A DNA stretch of 40,699 bases from Scleroderma bovista (Eukaryota; Basidiomycota; Agaricomycetes; Boletales; Sclerodermataceae), in assembly GCA_037178675.1 (NCBI GenBank), contig JAYMGJ010000447.1, positions 1 to 40,699 on the forward strand. Direction: 5' to 3'. This document shows, in pieces, positions 19,290-28,710 of this stretch; positions within the stretch are counted from its first letter, which is position 1; each line of letters starts with the position of its first letter. Both the position numbers and the translations under genes were made by a program. The notes beneath the pieces were generated by a model. That model saw only the letters and a program-made list of their open reading frames with translations. It was not told the DNA's origin and did not search any database.

Positions 19290-19565
19290 ATGGCCGACGA
19301 TTCCACCAGCTCTTCCACCCCTTCCTTCGAAAAACTCGCCTCTTTCAACTACTCCACCTGGAAGGGGGAGATGAAGGCCTTCCTGCGCACCAAGGGCCTC
19401 TGGACCATTGTTAGTGGTGCTGAGAAGCGCCCTGATGACTCCCACTCCGACCTCCAGGCTAAATGGGACCTTAGAGCGGACAATGCTGCAGGTCAGCTGT
19501 ATCTCTCCCTCTCTGCTGAACAGAGGACGCATATAGAGGCTGTCCAAGACCACCCTGCCCGATGA
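19290..19565 (+). pseudogene. Copia gag N-terminus, truncated by internal deletion
   Basis: ATG at 19290 opens MADDSTSSSTPSFEKLASFN, with the typical copia gag motif YSTWKGEMKAFLRTKGLW. The frame runs into a TGA at 19563-19565, directly before the integrase frame begins (DDKGGEYMSNAF). The rest of gag, the protease and the front of integrase, including the first catalytic Asp, have been removed by one deletion. The deletion also changed frame. The leader upstream (19157-19289) is pyrimidine-rich. Confidence 0.85.
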
Positions 19566-19581
19566 CAAGGGAGGGGAGTAT

Positions 19582-22020
19582 ATGAGCAATGCTTTCATCG
19601 ATTTCACGACCCAATGTGGCATTCTTCGCCAGCATACTGTCAGGAATCGACCCCAGCAGAATGGAGTTGCAGAGCGTGCTAATAGGCTTCTATCCGAGCG
19701 GATTACTGTGATGTTGGACGAGTCTGGCCTTGCCAAAGGCTTCTGGGGCGACTGTCTTGCCTCTCTAGTCCATGTCTGGAACAGGTGTCCTACTGAGGCC
19801 ATCAAGAATGCTACTCCCTATGAACTGTGGCATGGGTGCAAGCCTGATGTCTTCCACCTTCGAGTTTGGGGATGTACTGCCTATGTGCATGTGCAGAAGG
19901 ACAAGAGGCGCCCTCTGGAGTCCCACATGGAGAAATGCGTCTTTCTAGGCTATCCTGAGGGTTACAAAGGCTGGAAGTTCTATAATCCCACCTCCAAGCG
20001 TACTCTCATCTCTGAAAGGGCTGATTTCGACGAAAGGTACTTCCCTATGTCCAAAAGATCGCCCTTACCATCCCAGCCTCCCCCTACTGCTCCTGCTGTT
20101 GTCCCACCTTCGCCCCCAGTTGAATACTACAACCCTGGTGTGACTCTGGACTCTGAGAGCGAATGCAATGAGGTACTGGATCATGGGGGGGAGCCTGTAC
20201 CTATACCTGCTAATCCAGAACCTCCTGCTGTTCCAGATGTAGCTCCTGCGCCTCCTGTGCGCACTCCATCCCCAGAACCACGTCCCAGACCTCTTAGTCC
20301 CGTCGGAATCGGTGCCAGACTGCCTATGCGCAACAGACAGAAACCTAGAGAGTGGTGGAAGCTCTCCCCTGCGCAGCTTGATGAACCTGATGAGATGGAG
20401 GACAGTGATGACGAGTTGGCTATGTCTGCATCTCTCCCTGATGAGCCACTCACATTTGCAGAGGCTCTGACTCGCCCTGATGCGGAAAAGTGGAGACAGG
20501 CTGCTTTGGAGGAGCTGGCTGCTCACCAGTCAAATGGTACTTGGACCCTTGTTCCTAGACCTGCTGGGAGTAAGGCGATCGGTTCAAAGTGGGTATTCAA
20601 GGTAAAGCGCAATGCAGATGGCTCTGTAGACCGCTACAAGGCTCGATTGGTGGCCAAGGGCTACAACCAGTGTCCTGGATTCGATTACCTTGAAGTCTTC
20701 GCTCCTACTGTTCGCCTTTCGTCCATCCGGGTTATTCTCGCGCTTGCTGCACTCCAGGACCTCCACCTGCACTCCCTTGACGTCTCTCATGCCTACCTCA
20801 ATGGGGAAATGGACTGTGAGGTGTATATGGCGCAACCTGAAGGCTTTGTGGAGGGAGATCCAAAAGCAAAGGTGTGTCTGCTTCAGAAGGCTATCTATGG
20901 CAGCAAACAGGGCGGAAACCGCTGGAACAAGAAGATGCGCTCTGTGCTTGAGTCTCTTGACTTCAGGCAGACCTACTCCGATGCCAGCATCTATATCTAC
21001 TCCAAGGATGGTGTAACTATCATTCTCCCTGTCTTTGTCGATGATATGACTCTAGCCTCGAAATCTGAACCAGCCATCCAGTCTTTCATCGCCCAACTCA
21101 GCCAGCACTTCAAAATCCGCGATCTGGGGCCTACCACTCAGCTTCTAGGCATCAAAATCGACAGGGATCGTTCCAAGCGCTCTATCTCACTCTCCCAAAG
21201 GCAGTATTGCCTCGATGTCCTGGATAGGTTTGGTATGGCTGACTGTAAGCCCATCTCTACTCCCATGGAACCCGGCCTCCGCCTCTCTCGCACTCAGAGC
21301 CCTCAGGATGCTCAGGAAGCTGCAACTATGCGTCAGACTCCTTATCTCTCTGCTGTTGGTGCTCTGATGTACCTTGCTACCACTACTCGTCCAGATATCG
21401 CCTACACTGTTGGAGTATTGGCTAGATTCAACTCCAATCCAGGCTGGACCCACTGGCTCGCTGTCAAACACCTCCTGCGCTATATTAAGGGTACCCTTGA
21501 CTACTCCATCACCTATTCCCCTGATCCTGCTCAGCCTGAGGCCTTTATCATGTTCTCTGATGCAGACCATGGTGGATGCAAGGATACTGGTTGCTCTACT
21601 GGTGGATATGTGGTCAAGATGGGTACTGGTGCGGTTTCCTGGTCTTCTAAGCTCCAGAACGTCGTTGCTCTCTCTACTACTGAAGCTGAGTATATGGCAG
21701 CAGTCCAGGCAGGCAAGGAGATCAAATGGATGCGCAATCTGATGCATGAGCTTGGTATTCCCCTTCCTGGCGCCTCCTCTCTGCTCATTGACAACCAATC
21801 TGCGATTTCTGTGGCTAAGAACCCAGAACACCATGGCAGGATGAAGCAGCTGGACCTTTGCTACTACTGGCTTCGAGATGTGGTCCAGGAACAGGCTATC
21901 ACACCTTCATTCGTCCCTACCACTCAACAGGCTGCTGATCTGCTCACCAAACCGTTGACTACACCCAAGGTGAGGGAGTTTTGTCAGATGCTGGGACTTG
22001 GTGGATTTGGGGGGAGTTAG
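19582..22020 (+). CDS. Ty1/copia pol: integrase C-terminus, reverse transcriptase and RNase H (812 codons, uninterrupted)
   Basis: The ORF starts inside integrase, with NRPQQNGVAERANR carrying the last catalytic Glu. It runs through a Pro-rich linker (about residues 150-250) to the copia RT. The RT has WVFKVKRNADGSVDRYKARLVAKGY at its N-terminal end, then SLDVSHAYLNG (first catalytic Asp), IYGSKQGGNRWN, and FVDDMTLAS as the YVDD-box equivalent. RNase H follows, with SDADHGG and ALSTTEAEYMA, and HHGRMKQLDLCYYWLRD near the end. No stop or frameshift occurs in 2.4 kb, unlike all neighbouring elements, so the insertion is young. It cannot be autonomous because gag, protease and most of integrase are deleted. 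The M at 19582 is an internal codon, not a true start. Confidence 0.9.
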   Translation: MSNAFIDFTTQCGILRQHTVRNRPQQNGVAERANRLLSERITVMLDESGLAKGFWGDCLASLVHVWNRCPTEAIKNATPYELWHGCKPDVFHLRVWGCTAYVHVQKDKRRPLESHMEKCVFLGYPEGYKGWKFYNPTSKRTLISERADFDERYFPMSKRSPLPSQPPPTAPAVVPPSPPVEYYNPGVTLDSESECNEVLDHGGEPVPIPANPEPPAVPDVAPAPPVRTPSPEPRPRPLSPVGIGARLPMRNRQKPREWWKLSPAQLDEPDEMEDSDDELAMSASLPDEPLTFAEALTRPDAEKWRQAALEELAAHQSNGTWTLVPRPAGSKAIGSKWVFKVKRNADGSVDRYKARLVAKGYNQCPGFDYLEVFAPTVRLSSIRVILALAALQDLHLHSLDVSHAYLNGEMDCEVYMAQPEGFVEGDPKAKVCLLQKAIYGSKQGGNRWNKKMRSVLESLDFRQTYSDASIYIYSKDGVTIILPVFVDDMTLASKSEPAIQSFIAQLSQHFKIRDLGPTTQLLGIKIDRDRSKRSISLSQRQYCLDVLDRFGMADCKPISTPMEPGLRLSRTQSPQDAQEAATMRQTPYLSAVGALMYLATTTRPDIAYTVGVLARFNSNPGWTHWLAVKHLLRYIKGTLDYSITYSPDPAQPEAFIMFSDADHGGCKDTGCSTGGYVVKMGTGAVSWSSKLQNVVALSTTEAEYMAAVQAGKEIKWMRNLMHELGIPLPGASSLLIDNQSAISVAKNPEHHGRMKQLDLCYYWLRDVVQEQAITPSFVPTTQQAADLLTKPLTTPKVREFCQMLGLGGFGGS

Positions 22021-22041
22021 TGATTTACAGAGATGCACAAT

Positions 22042-22051
22042 CAGGGGGAAG
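22042..22051 (+). other. Polypurine tract of the copia element
   Basis: CAGGGGGAAG lies immediately 5' of the LTR start TGTTGATAT at 22052, which is the normal position for plus-strand priming. It shows that L2 is the true 3' LTR of the coding region. Confidence 0.8.
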
Positions 22052-22329
22052 TGTTGATATTGAGTGTTTGTGCACTCTTGTGGTGTTGTGTGGCGCATTT
22101 GCAGTGATTACTTGAGGTGTTTCCTTTCCAGGTTGATCAGGTGATTTGTGGCTTTTGTGTTACACTGTTTTTCCTTGTTTGCTTTGTTTGTGTAGTTGAA
22201 ATTTTCGTGCCCAGAGTCCTTTCTCTTCAGTCTCTGACACTGGGCACAAGGTCTGTAATCTGTAGCTCTCCTCATAATTAAGTCTCTGACACTGGGCACA
22301 AGAGTGCTCTTTTGTGGATTATTTGAACA
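22052..22329 (+). mobile_element. Copia 3' LTR (L2)
   Basis: 278 bp from TGTTGATATTGAG to ATTATTTGAACA, in the same orientation as pol and preceded by the polypurine tract. Twin copies of TCAGTCTCTGACACTGGGCAC-like sequence lie in the U5 half. Its outer end is followed by TAAAG (22330-22334), which is the complement of the CTTTA found beside L1. Confidence 0.9.
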
Positions 22330-22372
22330 TAAAGCGTAGTCCTAAAGTTCCTGGAGCACAGGGCTCATAACC
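22330..22372 (-). other. Copia leader segment with primer-binding site, inverted
   Basis: Read on the minus strand, the 43 bp begin GGTTATGAGCCCTGTGC directly after the U5 end of L3. GGTTATGAGCCC is complementary to the anticodon stem-loop of initiator tRNA-Met (GGGCTCATAACC). It is therefore a half-tRNA primer site of the kind known in Ty5 and Drosophila copia. The segment ends in CTTTA at the junction with L2. Confidence 0.8.
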
Positions 22373-22647
22373 TGTTCAAATAATCCACAAAATAGCACTC
22401 TAGTGCCCAGTGTCAGAGACTGAATTGAGAGGATAGCTACAGGATACAGACCTAGTGCCCAGTGTCAGAGACTGAAGAGAAGAGACTCTGGGCACGAAAA
22501 TTTCAACCATACAAACAAAGCAAACAAAGAGAAACAAAGGAAAACATAAGCCACAAATCATGTGATCAACCTGGGAAACAGCTGAAGTAATCACAGGAAA
22601 TGCGCAACAACAACACAACAAGAGTGCACAAACACTCAATATCAACA
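22373..22647 (-). mobile_element. Copia LTR (L3), inverted relative to L2
   Basis: The reverse complement starts TGTTGATATTGAG and ends GTGGATTATTTGAACA, then continues into the primer-binding site. Its last 16 bp equal those of L2, but the U3 half is clearly more divergent from L1 and L2. L2 and L3 form an inverted pair around 43 bp. Its U3 end abuts the chromovirus remnant at 22648. Confidence 0.9.
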
Positions 22648-24104
22648 GTTGCTTCTGCATTACTGAAGTTGACTTCCTTGGAATGATAGTCTCACATGAT
22701 GGAATAAAGATGGATCCTGAAAAGGTTAATGCTATTTTGAAGTTGCCTGAGCCAACAAATGTCAAACAGGTTTGAGCATTCCTAGGCCTCAGTAATTTCT
22801 ATAGATGGTTTATTAAGGACTATGCAATCATGGCTAGGCCATTAACAGACTTAATGTGTAAAGATGTTGTGTTTCACTTTGGCAATCAGGAACATACTGC
22901 ATTTGAAGCCTTGAAGGCTGCTTTTACTCACACACTAGTACTTCAGTACTCTGACAAGGACCACAAATTCTGCCTCAAAACTGATGTGTCTGAGTTCACT
23001 GTCAGGGGAGTGATATCCGTTAAGTGTGAGAGCAGTGAATTCAGACCAGTCGTGTACATGTCACACTTTATGACCCCGCCGGAATGCAACTATCCTATTC
23101 ATGACAAAGAAATGCTGGCCATCATAAAAGCAACAGAGGCCTGGTGCCATTATCTCAAGGCTACTCCATATGCCTTTGAGATATACACAGACCATCATAA
23201 CTTAATGTACTTCATGAAGTTGCAGAATCTCTCCAAGCGCCAAGTGCGCTGGCAGATGTGGATGATGTGCTTCAACTACTCCTTAATTTATAAGAAAGGA
23301 ACCCAGATGCACATGCTTAGTAGGCAGTCAGACTATTATGTCTCTAGCTCCAATGATAACAAGGATCAAACCTTGTTAAACACTGCATCTATCAAGTTGA
23401 TCGACATTACTGATCAGACTTACAAAGAGCACCAGTTGCTAATCACAGACTTTCATGACACACCTGTCGCTGGACATAAGGGTGTCAAAGCTATATTTAA
23501 CGTGCTCAGGAAGCACTATACCTGGAAAGGGATGAAGGAGCAAATTCAGACCTATGTAAAGCACTGTCAAAAGTGCCAACAGTCAAAGGTTTTGAATCAG
23601 AAAACTTTTGGAAGTCTTCTCCCTCTCCCTGTCTCAGAAGGACTGTGGCTTGATGTCACTGAGGTCACTTGTGTAACCCCAAATGCAGTCAAGCTGAAGC
23701 TCCCAAACACTCTTCAGATTCACCCAGTGGTGAATGTTTCATGTGTCAAACCTTATTTGGGTCCACTCCCTGGGGAACCCATCTCCCAGCCTGGTCTGGT
23801 ACACATCTTTGAAGAATGTGACAAAGAGTACAAAGTGGACTATATTGTAGTGTCTTGTATTTATAGATGCCAGCTCCAGTATCTGGTACATTGGAAAGGG
23901 TATGAGGAACATGAGAGGATGCGGGAGCCCTCATCAAACTTGAAGAATTCTCCTCTGGTAGTCAAGTGTTTTTATAAGGAAAATCCCTCTGCTCCTCACA
24001 AACTTCATATGGTGCAGTCAGATTTCGACTTGTTATTTACTTGGATCCCCAAGAACCTCACTGTATGCGAACCTACCTTTTGCAGTCTGGAATCCTGCAC
24101 CTAA
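22648..24104 (+). pseudogene. Ty3/gypsy chromovirus pol remnant with chromodomain
   Basis: The remnant begins in the RT thumb (EVDFLGMIVSHDGIKMDPEK), has a TGA at 22773-22775 (V*AFLGLSNFYR), then RNase H (LKTDVSEF ... YTDHHNL). The integrase zinc domain follows, with an HHCC pattern in GHKGVKAIFNVL ... HCQKCQQSK. The integrase catalytic core is missing: LWLDVT jumps to KLKLPNTLQIHPVVNVSCVKP, which is the GPY/F-type region. A chromodomain follows (EYKVDYIV ... LQYLVHWKGYEEHER), and the ORF ends TAA at 24102-24104. Gag, protease and most of RT are absent because the copia LTR L3 truncates the 5' side. In functional relatives the chromodomain directs integration to heterochromatin. Confidence 0.88.
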
Positions 24105-24115
24105 GGGAGGAGTAG

Positions 24116-24573
24116 TGTAACAGTCTAACTTTTTATCTTATCTAATCTATGATTAGATGACATCTTATCTTATCATAGTGTAGTATCTTATCTAGTGCAT
24201 CTTATCTGTAAACCTGTCTGGACCACAGCCTTGTGCTGTGCATGCTGTATCCCTTGATGTCATTAGCATAGCCTTACCACAGGATGGCAGCTGTGTTCAC
24301 TGCCTTGTACAGCATATAGCCTTATGGATAGCCTCACACAGGACATGTGTAGTGTAGTATATATACTGCTGCAATCCAGCACCCAAAGGCTCTCCATTCA
24401 AGCTCTTTTTGGGTTTTTGCTCTAAGTTGCTCAGTCCTATTTCCATTCCTCATCAGAGTCTTTTGTGTGGTAGTTCTTTGGGTGTTTGCCCTTAGGGTTG
24501 TCTCATATATACACATATAAGTATAGCCATTACCTATATGGCAATTATGGCAGTCCTCAACTGCCTGAGAAAT
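24116..24573 (+). mobile_element. Chromovirus 3' LTR (end uncertain)
   Basis: A purine-rich tract AAGGGAGGAGTAG (24103-24115) precedes TGTAACAGTCTAAC. The first 198 bp match the inverted copy at the window start. A TATA-like TAGTATATATACTG lies near 24354-24367. The LTR end was not determined because LTR-2 begins at 24574. A plausible end is near 24513 (CATATATACA). Confidence 0.75.
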
Positions 24574-25870
24574 TGTCAGGATCAGTTCTCCTCAACGATC
24601 TTACTAGGAGGTGCAGGGGTGCAGGGAACTAATGAGGAGGTAAGTTCAGACACTAGTAGGTGCTAGTTAGTGTGGAGAGTCAAGTCCAGGTTATATGGAT
24701 GAAGTCCAGGCACTAGGGAGCACAGGGAGTGAAGTCCAGGTCATTCAGAGTAAGTCTGGATTGCAGGAAAGTAGTCTGGAGTTGAGCACAGCTTGTTCAG
24801 AGCAAGGACATCCCAGAGGTGGGATAAGTCTTAAGAGTTCTAGCATTGAGTCTAGGACAGAGTTGGCTTTTGCCCTTGTGCGAGTAGGAGACTTGCTAGG
24901 AGCAGACATAGGACCAAGGGGATGAGATAGGACAGAGGCCAGAGTTGGCCAGAGTTCAGGAGTTCAGGTGAACAGATGGATTAGGAGAGCATAGTGGGTA
25001 GTACAGAGGGAGGAGTATCTTAGTCAAGATTTGATCTAAGGACTACTAGACCGGATTTTGGTAGTTTATACAGTAACGAGAACTAAGGTGAGTATATATG
25101 GTGACAAGTAAACACCTTAGTCAGGACAAGGGATGGAGTGGAAACAGACAGGAAAATAAACCAGGGGTAGGAAAATAATCCGGAGCGGGAGCAGAAATGG
25201 GGAACTAGTATTACAGGGATGACGGAGGAAAAGCAGGAACAAGTAGGTAAGAGGAACTAAGAGTTGGAGATGTTAAGTCCAGAGCAATGTCCAGGACTGG
25301 AGGAAGTGAGACCAGGGGAAGTGGGACCAGAGGAAGTGCAAGAGCAGAGGGAGTGTACAAGTGGAGGGAGTGTACAGGTGGAGGAAGGGCAGAGTAGCCA
25401 GAGGAAGGTCCGGAGTTGTACATGGAAATGTCCTAGGCCATTGGTGGACCTATCAGGGGAAGCAGAGTGGAACAAAAGCAGACCTGAGCCAGAGTTGGAT
25501 GTACCATCCAGAGTTGGGCTATGTTGCAGACAAGACCAAGGGAGTGGCCAGACTGAAACTGGAGTAGCAACAAGTGGTAGGTACAGGTTCAACATGGCAG
25601 AGTTAGACTACAGATCTGTCTGGAGGAAGACAGGGGTTAGTCCTGAGCTGGAGATGGACATAGTGACCAGAGTTGAGCTGGAGTGCAGCTATGAGGCTGG
25701 AGATGGCCAGACTAGATCTGGAGTTGCATCTATGCCTAAGAAGAGGTCAGGCGGGTCAGAGTTGGACCAGAGTTGCAACTGGGAAAAGTATGGATATGAC
25801 AGAAATAATCATTGACATAGTCAATAAGATCTGGTCAGAAAGCACAGCAGCCACACAGAACAGTGAGCTC
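24574..25870 (+). mobile_element. LTR-2, copy 1 (G-rich long repeat, putative LTR)
   Basis: The repeat starts TGTCAGGATCAGTTCTCC and stays collinear with 39967-40699 for about 700 bp (GATCTTACTAGGAGG, GACACTAGTAGGTGCTAG and so on). It continues in purine-rich sequence with recurring GAGTTGGA and CCAGAGTTG units up to about 25870. Many CG sites of copy 2 are TG or CA here. The 184-codon ORF at 25264-25815 has the same repetitive composition and shows no domain, so I do not call it a gene. The far boundary is uncertain. Confidence 0.55.
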
Positions 25871-25875
25871 AATGT

Positions 25876-26340
25876 GGCCTAAAAATACATCCAGTCATCA
25901 TTAAAATGGGTGCTAGTACATATGAAATCACCTTTGTCATTATGGATAATGACACTTTCTTCTGCAGATATAACATACCAGGTATGATCAGCAGGGACAG
26001 CCAGCACAGGCTTTGTGGCACCCCTGGCAAGAGACTCATTATCTGCATCAACAAGAGTCATGCCACACTTGTACTGTGTGTCATCAGCCCAGTTATGGTG
26101 CACAATCCTTACACCAGTGGCCTGGAGTTCACCATAGGTACCTGGGTCACTTTTAAGATGAAGTGCAGTGGCCTAATACCATAAGAATGAGGAACTGGCA
26201 GAAACAAAAGGCAAGCATAGAGACTAACCAGATCACACTTTTGAACCCTGTGAAGATTCCAGCCAGACTTCTGGTGATACTTGTAGCAGTCAACTGTAGT
26301 GGCAAGAGAGTTTGGCACCAGCTTAGAATGGTGGGCAACA
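25876..26340 (-). CDS. Unknown protein fragment, two exons
   Basis: On the minus strand, coding-looking sequence FLHLVAHHSKLVPNSLATT ... NLHRVQKCDL ends at a GTTAGT donor (about 26229). A 56-nt intron ending GGTATTAG joins in frame to ATALHLKSDPGTYGELQATG. The frame continues through VRIVHHNWADDTQYKCGMTL and SAEESVIIHNDKGDFICTS to a TAG at about 25879. I do not recognise the family. The 5' end is not found: the frame upstream of 26340 contains a stop. It lies between LTR-2 and a family B fragment, and the uninterrupted spliced frame over about 135 codons is the only support. Confidence 0.45.
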
Positions 26341-26612
26341 AGGTGCAGGAAGTTTTTGGCCTGGCCAGAGTTAGATCAATATAGAAGGCATGGTCTACTG
26401 ACACCCTTGGGAATACAGTCTAAGTGTGTAGCCTCCCCTGCAAGCTTTATCTGCTGCATTTTCAGCACACCAAATACCACCAAGGCCATTGCAGATATGA
26501 GTGTTAGTTTTGGTAAATTCCACTCTTCTTATGACTCTATTATTTACTATCATGGTCTACCCTATTTACTACCAACTTTTTTTTAGCTTCATAGCTGCAT
26601 TGTAGCACTAGA

Positions 26613-28166
26613 TGGCAAATCAACAAGATTTGAGTAGGTGCAAAAGGAAAATGAACTAGCTGCAATGGCAAAACAGCACAAACACAATCTGTGCGAGCTA
26701 CAGGTGAGGAACAAGCATAGGGTTTCCCCAAAGCTGAGCCATTACCCCAGAAAAAGATGCAGTCACTGCCAGCTCAACACGCATCCATGCCTGCAACATC
26801 CAACATTAATATTAACCCCAGGCCAGCGCTGTCATGTCCCCAAGAAGAGTCAGGGAGCCCACTTGTGACACTAGAGTTTTAAAGTCCAGTCCATAGGACC
26901 ACAAAAAGACTGGAAACCAGACTAGACCAGACCAGTCACAACTGGACTGCAGTTACCAGTTGCCTACTTTTGAGAATGATGAAAAAGACTGGTTGCAACC
27001 GGTTGCAACCACATTATGTAAGCAATACATATATGATATAAAACCCCTATATTACAGGCTAATTTTGGCCTGCAGTGGGTCTTAAGGAGTGTAAAATTGA
27101 TCTTTTTGGATGAAGTATGGCACAAATAAATATGTAATGACTTGTACATAATCCCTACAGTGTATACATAGTATTTAGATGCCATCTGACACACCTTTGA
27201 TGTGGAAAACATCAATAAAATGCAAAAAAACCCGGTTTTTTAGTGGTTGGGACCAGTTTTTGAGTGGTTTTGGACTGCTTTTTGAAAAACCAGTTGCAAC
27301 CGCTTTGGACCAGTCCTTAAGCAGTCCATGAACCATTCCCAGGCTTCCAAAAGCAGTCCAGTCTGGTCCATTTCCAAAAAAGGCAAAAAAACCAGACTGG
27401 ACTGGACTTTAAAACTCTATGTGACGCCCAACAGGGATACTACCCCCAGACCACTGCCATCACATAGCCAATCATACACCTCATACCAAGACTTCAACTG
27501 GGATGAATCTGAGGCACCACATAGCTGGTCACACACTCCATCTTGAAAGTTTAGCTGGGAAGAATCCTGAGTATCATGAAAACCACATTCCATGCCCAAG
27601 TGAAGAAGGGGAAATCTCAGATCCAAAAGAGAATCAGAATCATAGGGAAACTCATGGTAGTCACCTGGAGAGTCTTGTACAAGCATACCTAAATGCCTTG
27701 ACAGGATGATGAAGATGATGAAGATGATGACAACAGATCAAGCAATGACGAAAGACAAGAACCAGAACCAGAACTAAATAGTGGTGGGGAAGACAAGATG
27801 TGAAAATCCATGGAATCCATGCTGAATCAATTGCTGGATGAATGCAGTATCAAGAAAGGGGCTGCAACCTTGAACCTGACACCTCGAAGAGTGAAACAAT
27901 GAAAAAAAGATAATGACCTGGAAAATGAGAAGGATTGGGTCACTGCTCGGAGCATCTAGTATGATACAAACAATCACCACAAAAAAAAAAGAAAAAATCA
28001 CAAGTGATTGTAGGCCTATGTGCAGAATTTATTCAAACAGGTATTTGACATTGAGTGAGATGAAGACTTTGGAAGCTTCGTTCCAGCTACAGTGAAGCAA
28101 CTGGAAGAATTTTCATTGGGTGGTGATGGACCCAACCACAACCACCCACAATGGGACATGACACAC
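26613..28166 (+). pseudogene. Family B, N-terminal half, with a hAT-like element inside
   Basis: The plus strand matches the minus strand of 13230-12225. It carries the ENELAAMAKQHKHNL segment and, after the inserted element, the region corresponding to SESLAGKNPEYHE-like text. The acidic GATGATGAAGATGATG stretch near 27710 follows, then the QNLFKQVFDIE ... DEDFGSF segment with a TGA, and EFSLGGDGPNHNHPQWDM. Similarity ends at about 28166, where block S begins. The missing C-terminal half starts at the same family position at which the remnant at 2640-4187 begins. Several stops are present. Confidence 0.7.
26872..27419. mobile_element. Non-autonomous hAT-like element (548 bp)
   Basis: The terminal inverted repeats TAGAGTTTTAAAGTCCAGTC are flanked by an 8-bp duplication TGTGACAC/TGTGACGC (26864-26871 and 27420-27427, one mismatch). 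Family B at about 12988 gives the empty site. Subterminal motifs CCAGTC, GGTTGCAACC and GGACCAGT repeat in both orientations. The 8-bp duplication and TAGAG termini fit the hAT superfamily. No transposase is encoded. Confidence 0.8.
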
Positions 28167-28598
28167 CTGGGATTTCAACATTTTCCCGCCATTTATAGTG
28201 CATTGAAAATGTCAAATGATAGTTTTAAATTTTATTTTCACATTTTAATGCCATTAAAATTTGAAATCATCATTGTCAATAAAATATTGCTCAAAATAAG
28301 ACATGTAATTTAGCATGTAAATGCTTGATAAAATGGCAAATAAATAAGAAGTTTTATTGTACATAAAAGCCAATTCACTATTTGAAGTGCTAGAAAGCCC
28401 TTTTGATTGGCCAAAAATCTCAAATTTTATGACCACAAAAATGACCGAGGAAATAAGGTATTTTGTGTTGTTGGCAGAGTTTCAAATGTAAATTGCCATT
28501 TTGCACATATGAAAAATCTGAACTTTTGCGAACAAGAAAAGTGATGGCCTTCTCACCAGGTGCTCCCCTCAGGGTAGGTGCCTGAGCATCGCCCACTC
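28167..28598. repeat. AT-rich block S, copy 2
   Basis: This block has the same sequence and orientation as 4188-4609, including the stretch AAATTTGAAATCATCATTGTC and the GC-richer end. It lies between the N-terminal half of family B and the 3' end of family A copy 2. Confidence 0.75.
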
Positions 28599-28710
28599 CC
28601 CTTAACCCAGTACTAAATATGAAGATTGCATGCAAAAAAACTTTGTATTTACTCAGATGTCTATTTCACATCTCGAGAGATTCAGATAGATAGTCCGCAC
28701 AAGCTGACCT

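Noticed and set aside
19101..19805. Minus-strand ORF of 234 codons opposite the copia leader and gag
   Set aside because: It is antisense to the recognisable gag and integrase frames and has no domain.
18879..22647. A simple nested insertion of one copia element into another
   Set aside because: It would not explain why CTTTA occurs at both internal junctions, nor why the first 43 bp of leader are missing beside L1 but present, inverted, beside L2.
25264..25815. A 184-codon ORF with repeated Glu/Ser/Gly composition
   Set aside because: It lies within the purine-rich LTR-2 repeat, has the composition of the repeat and no recognisable domain or splice pattern.
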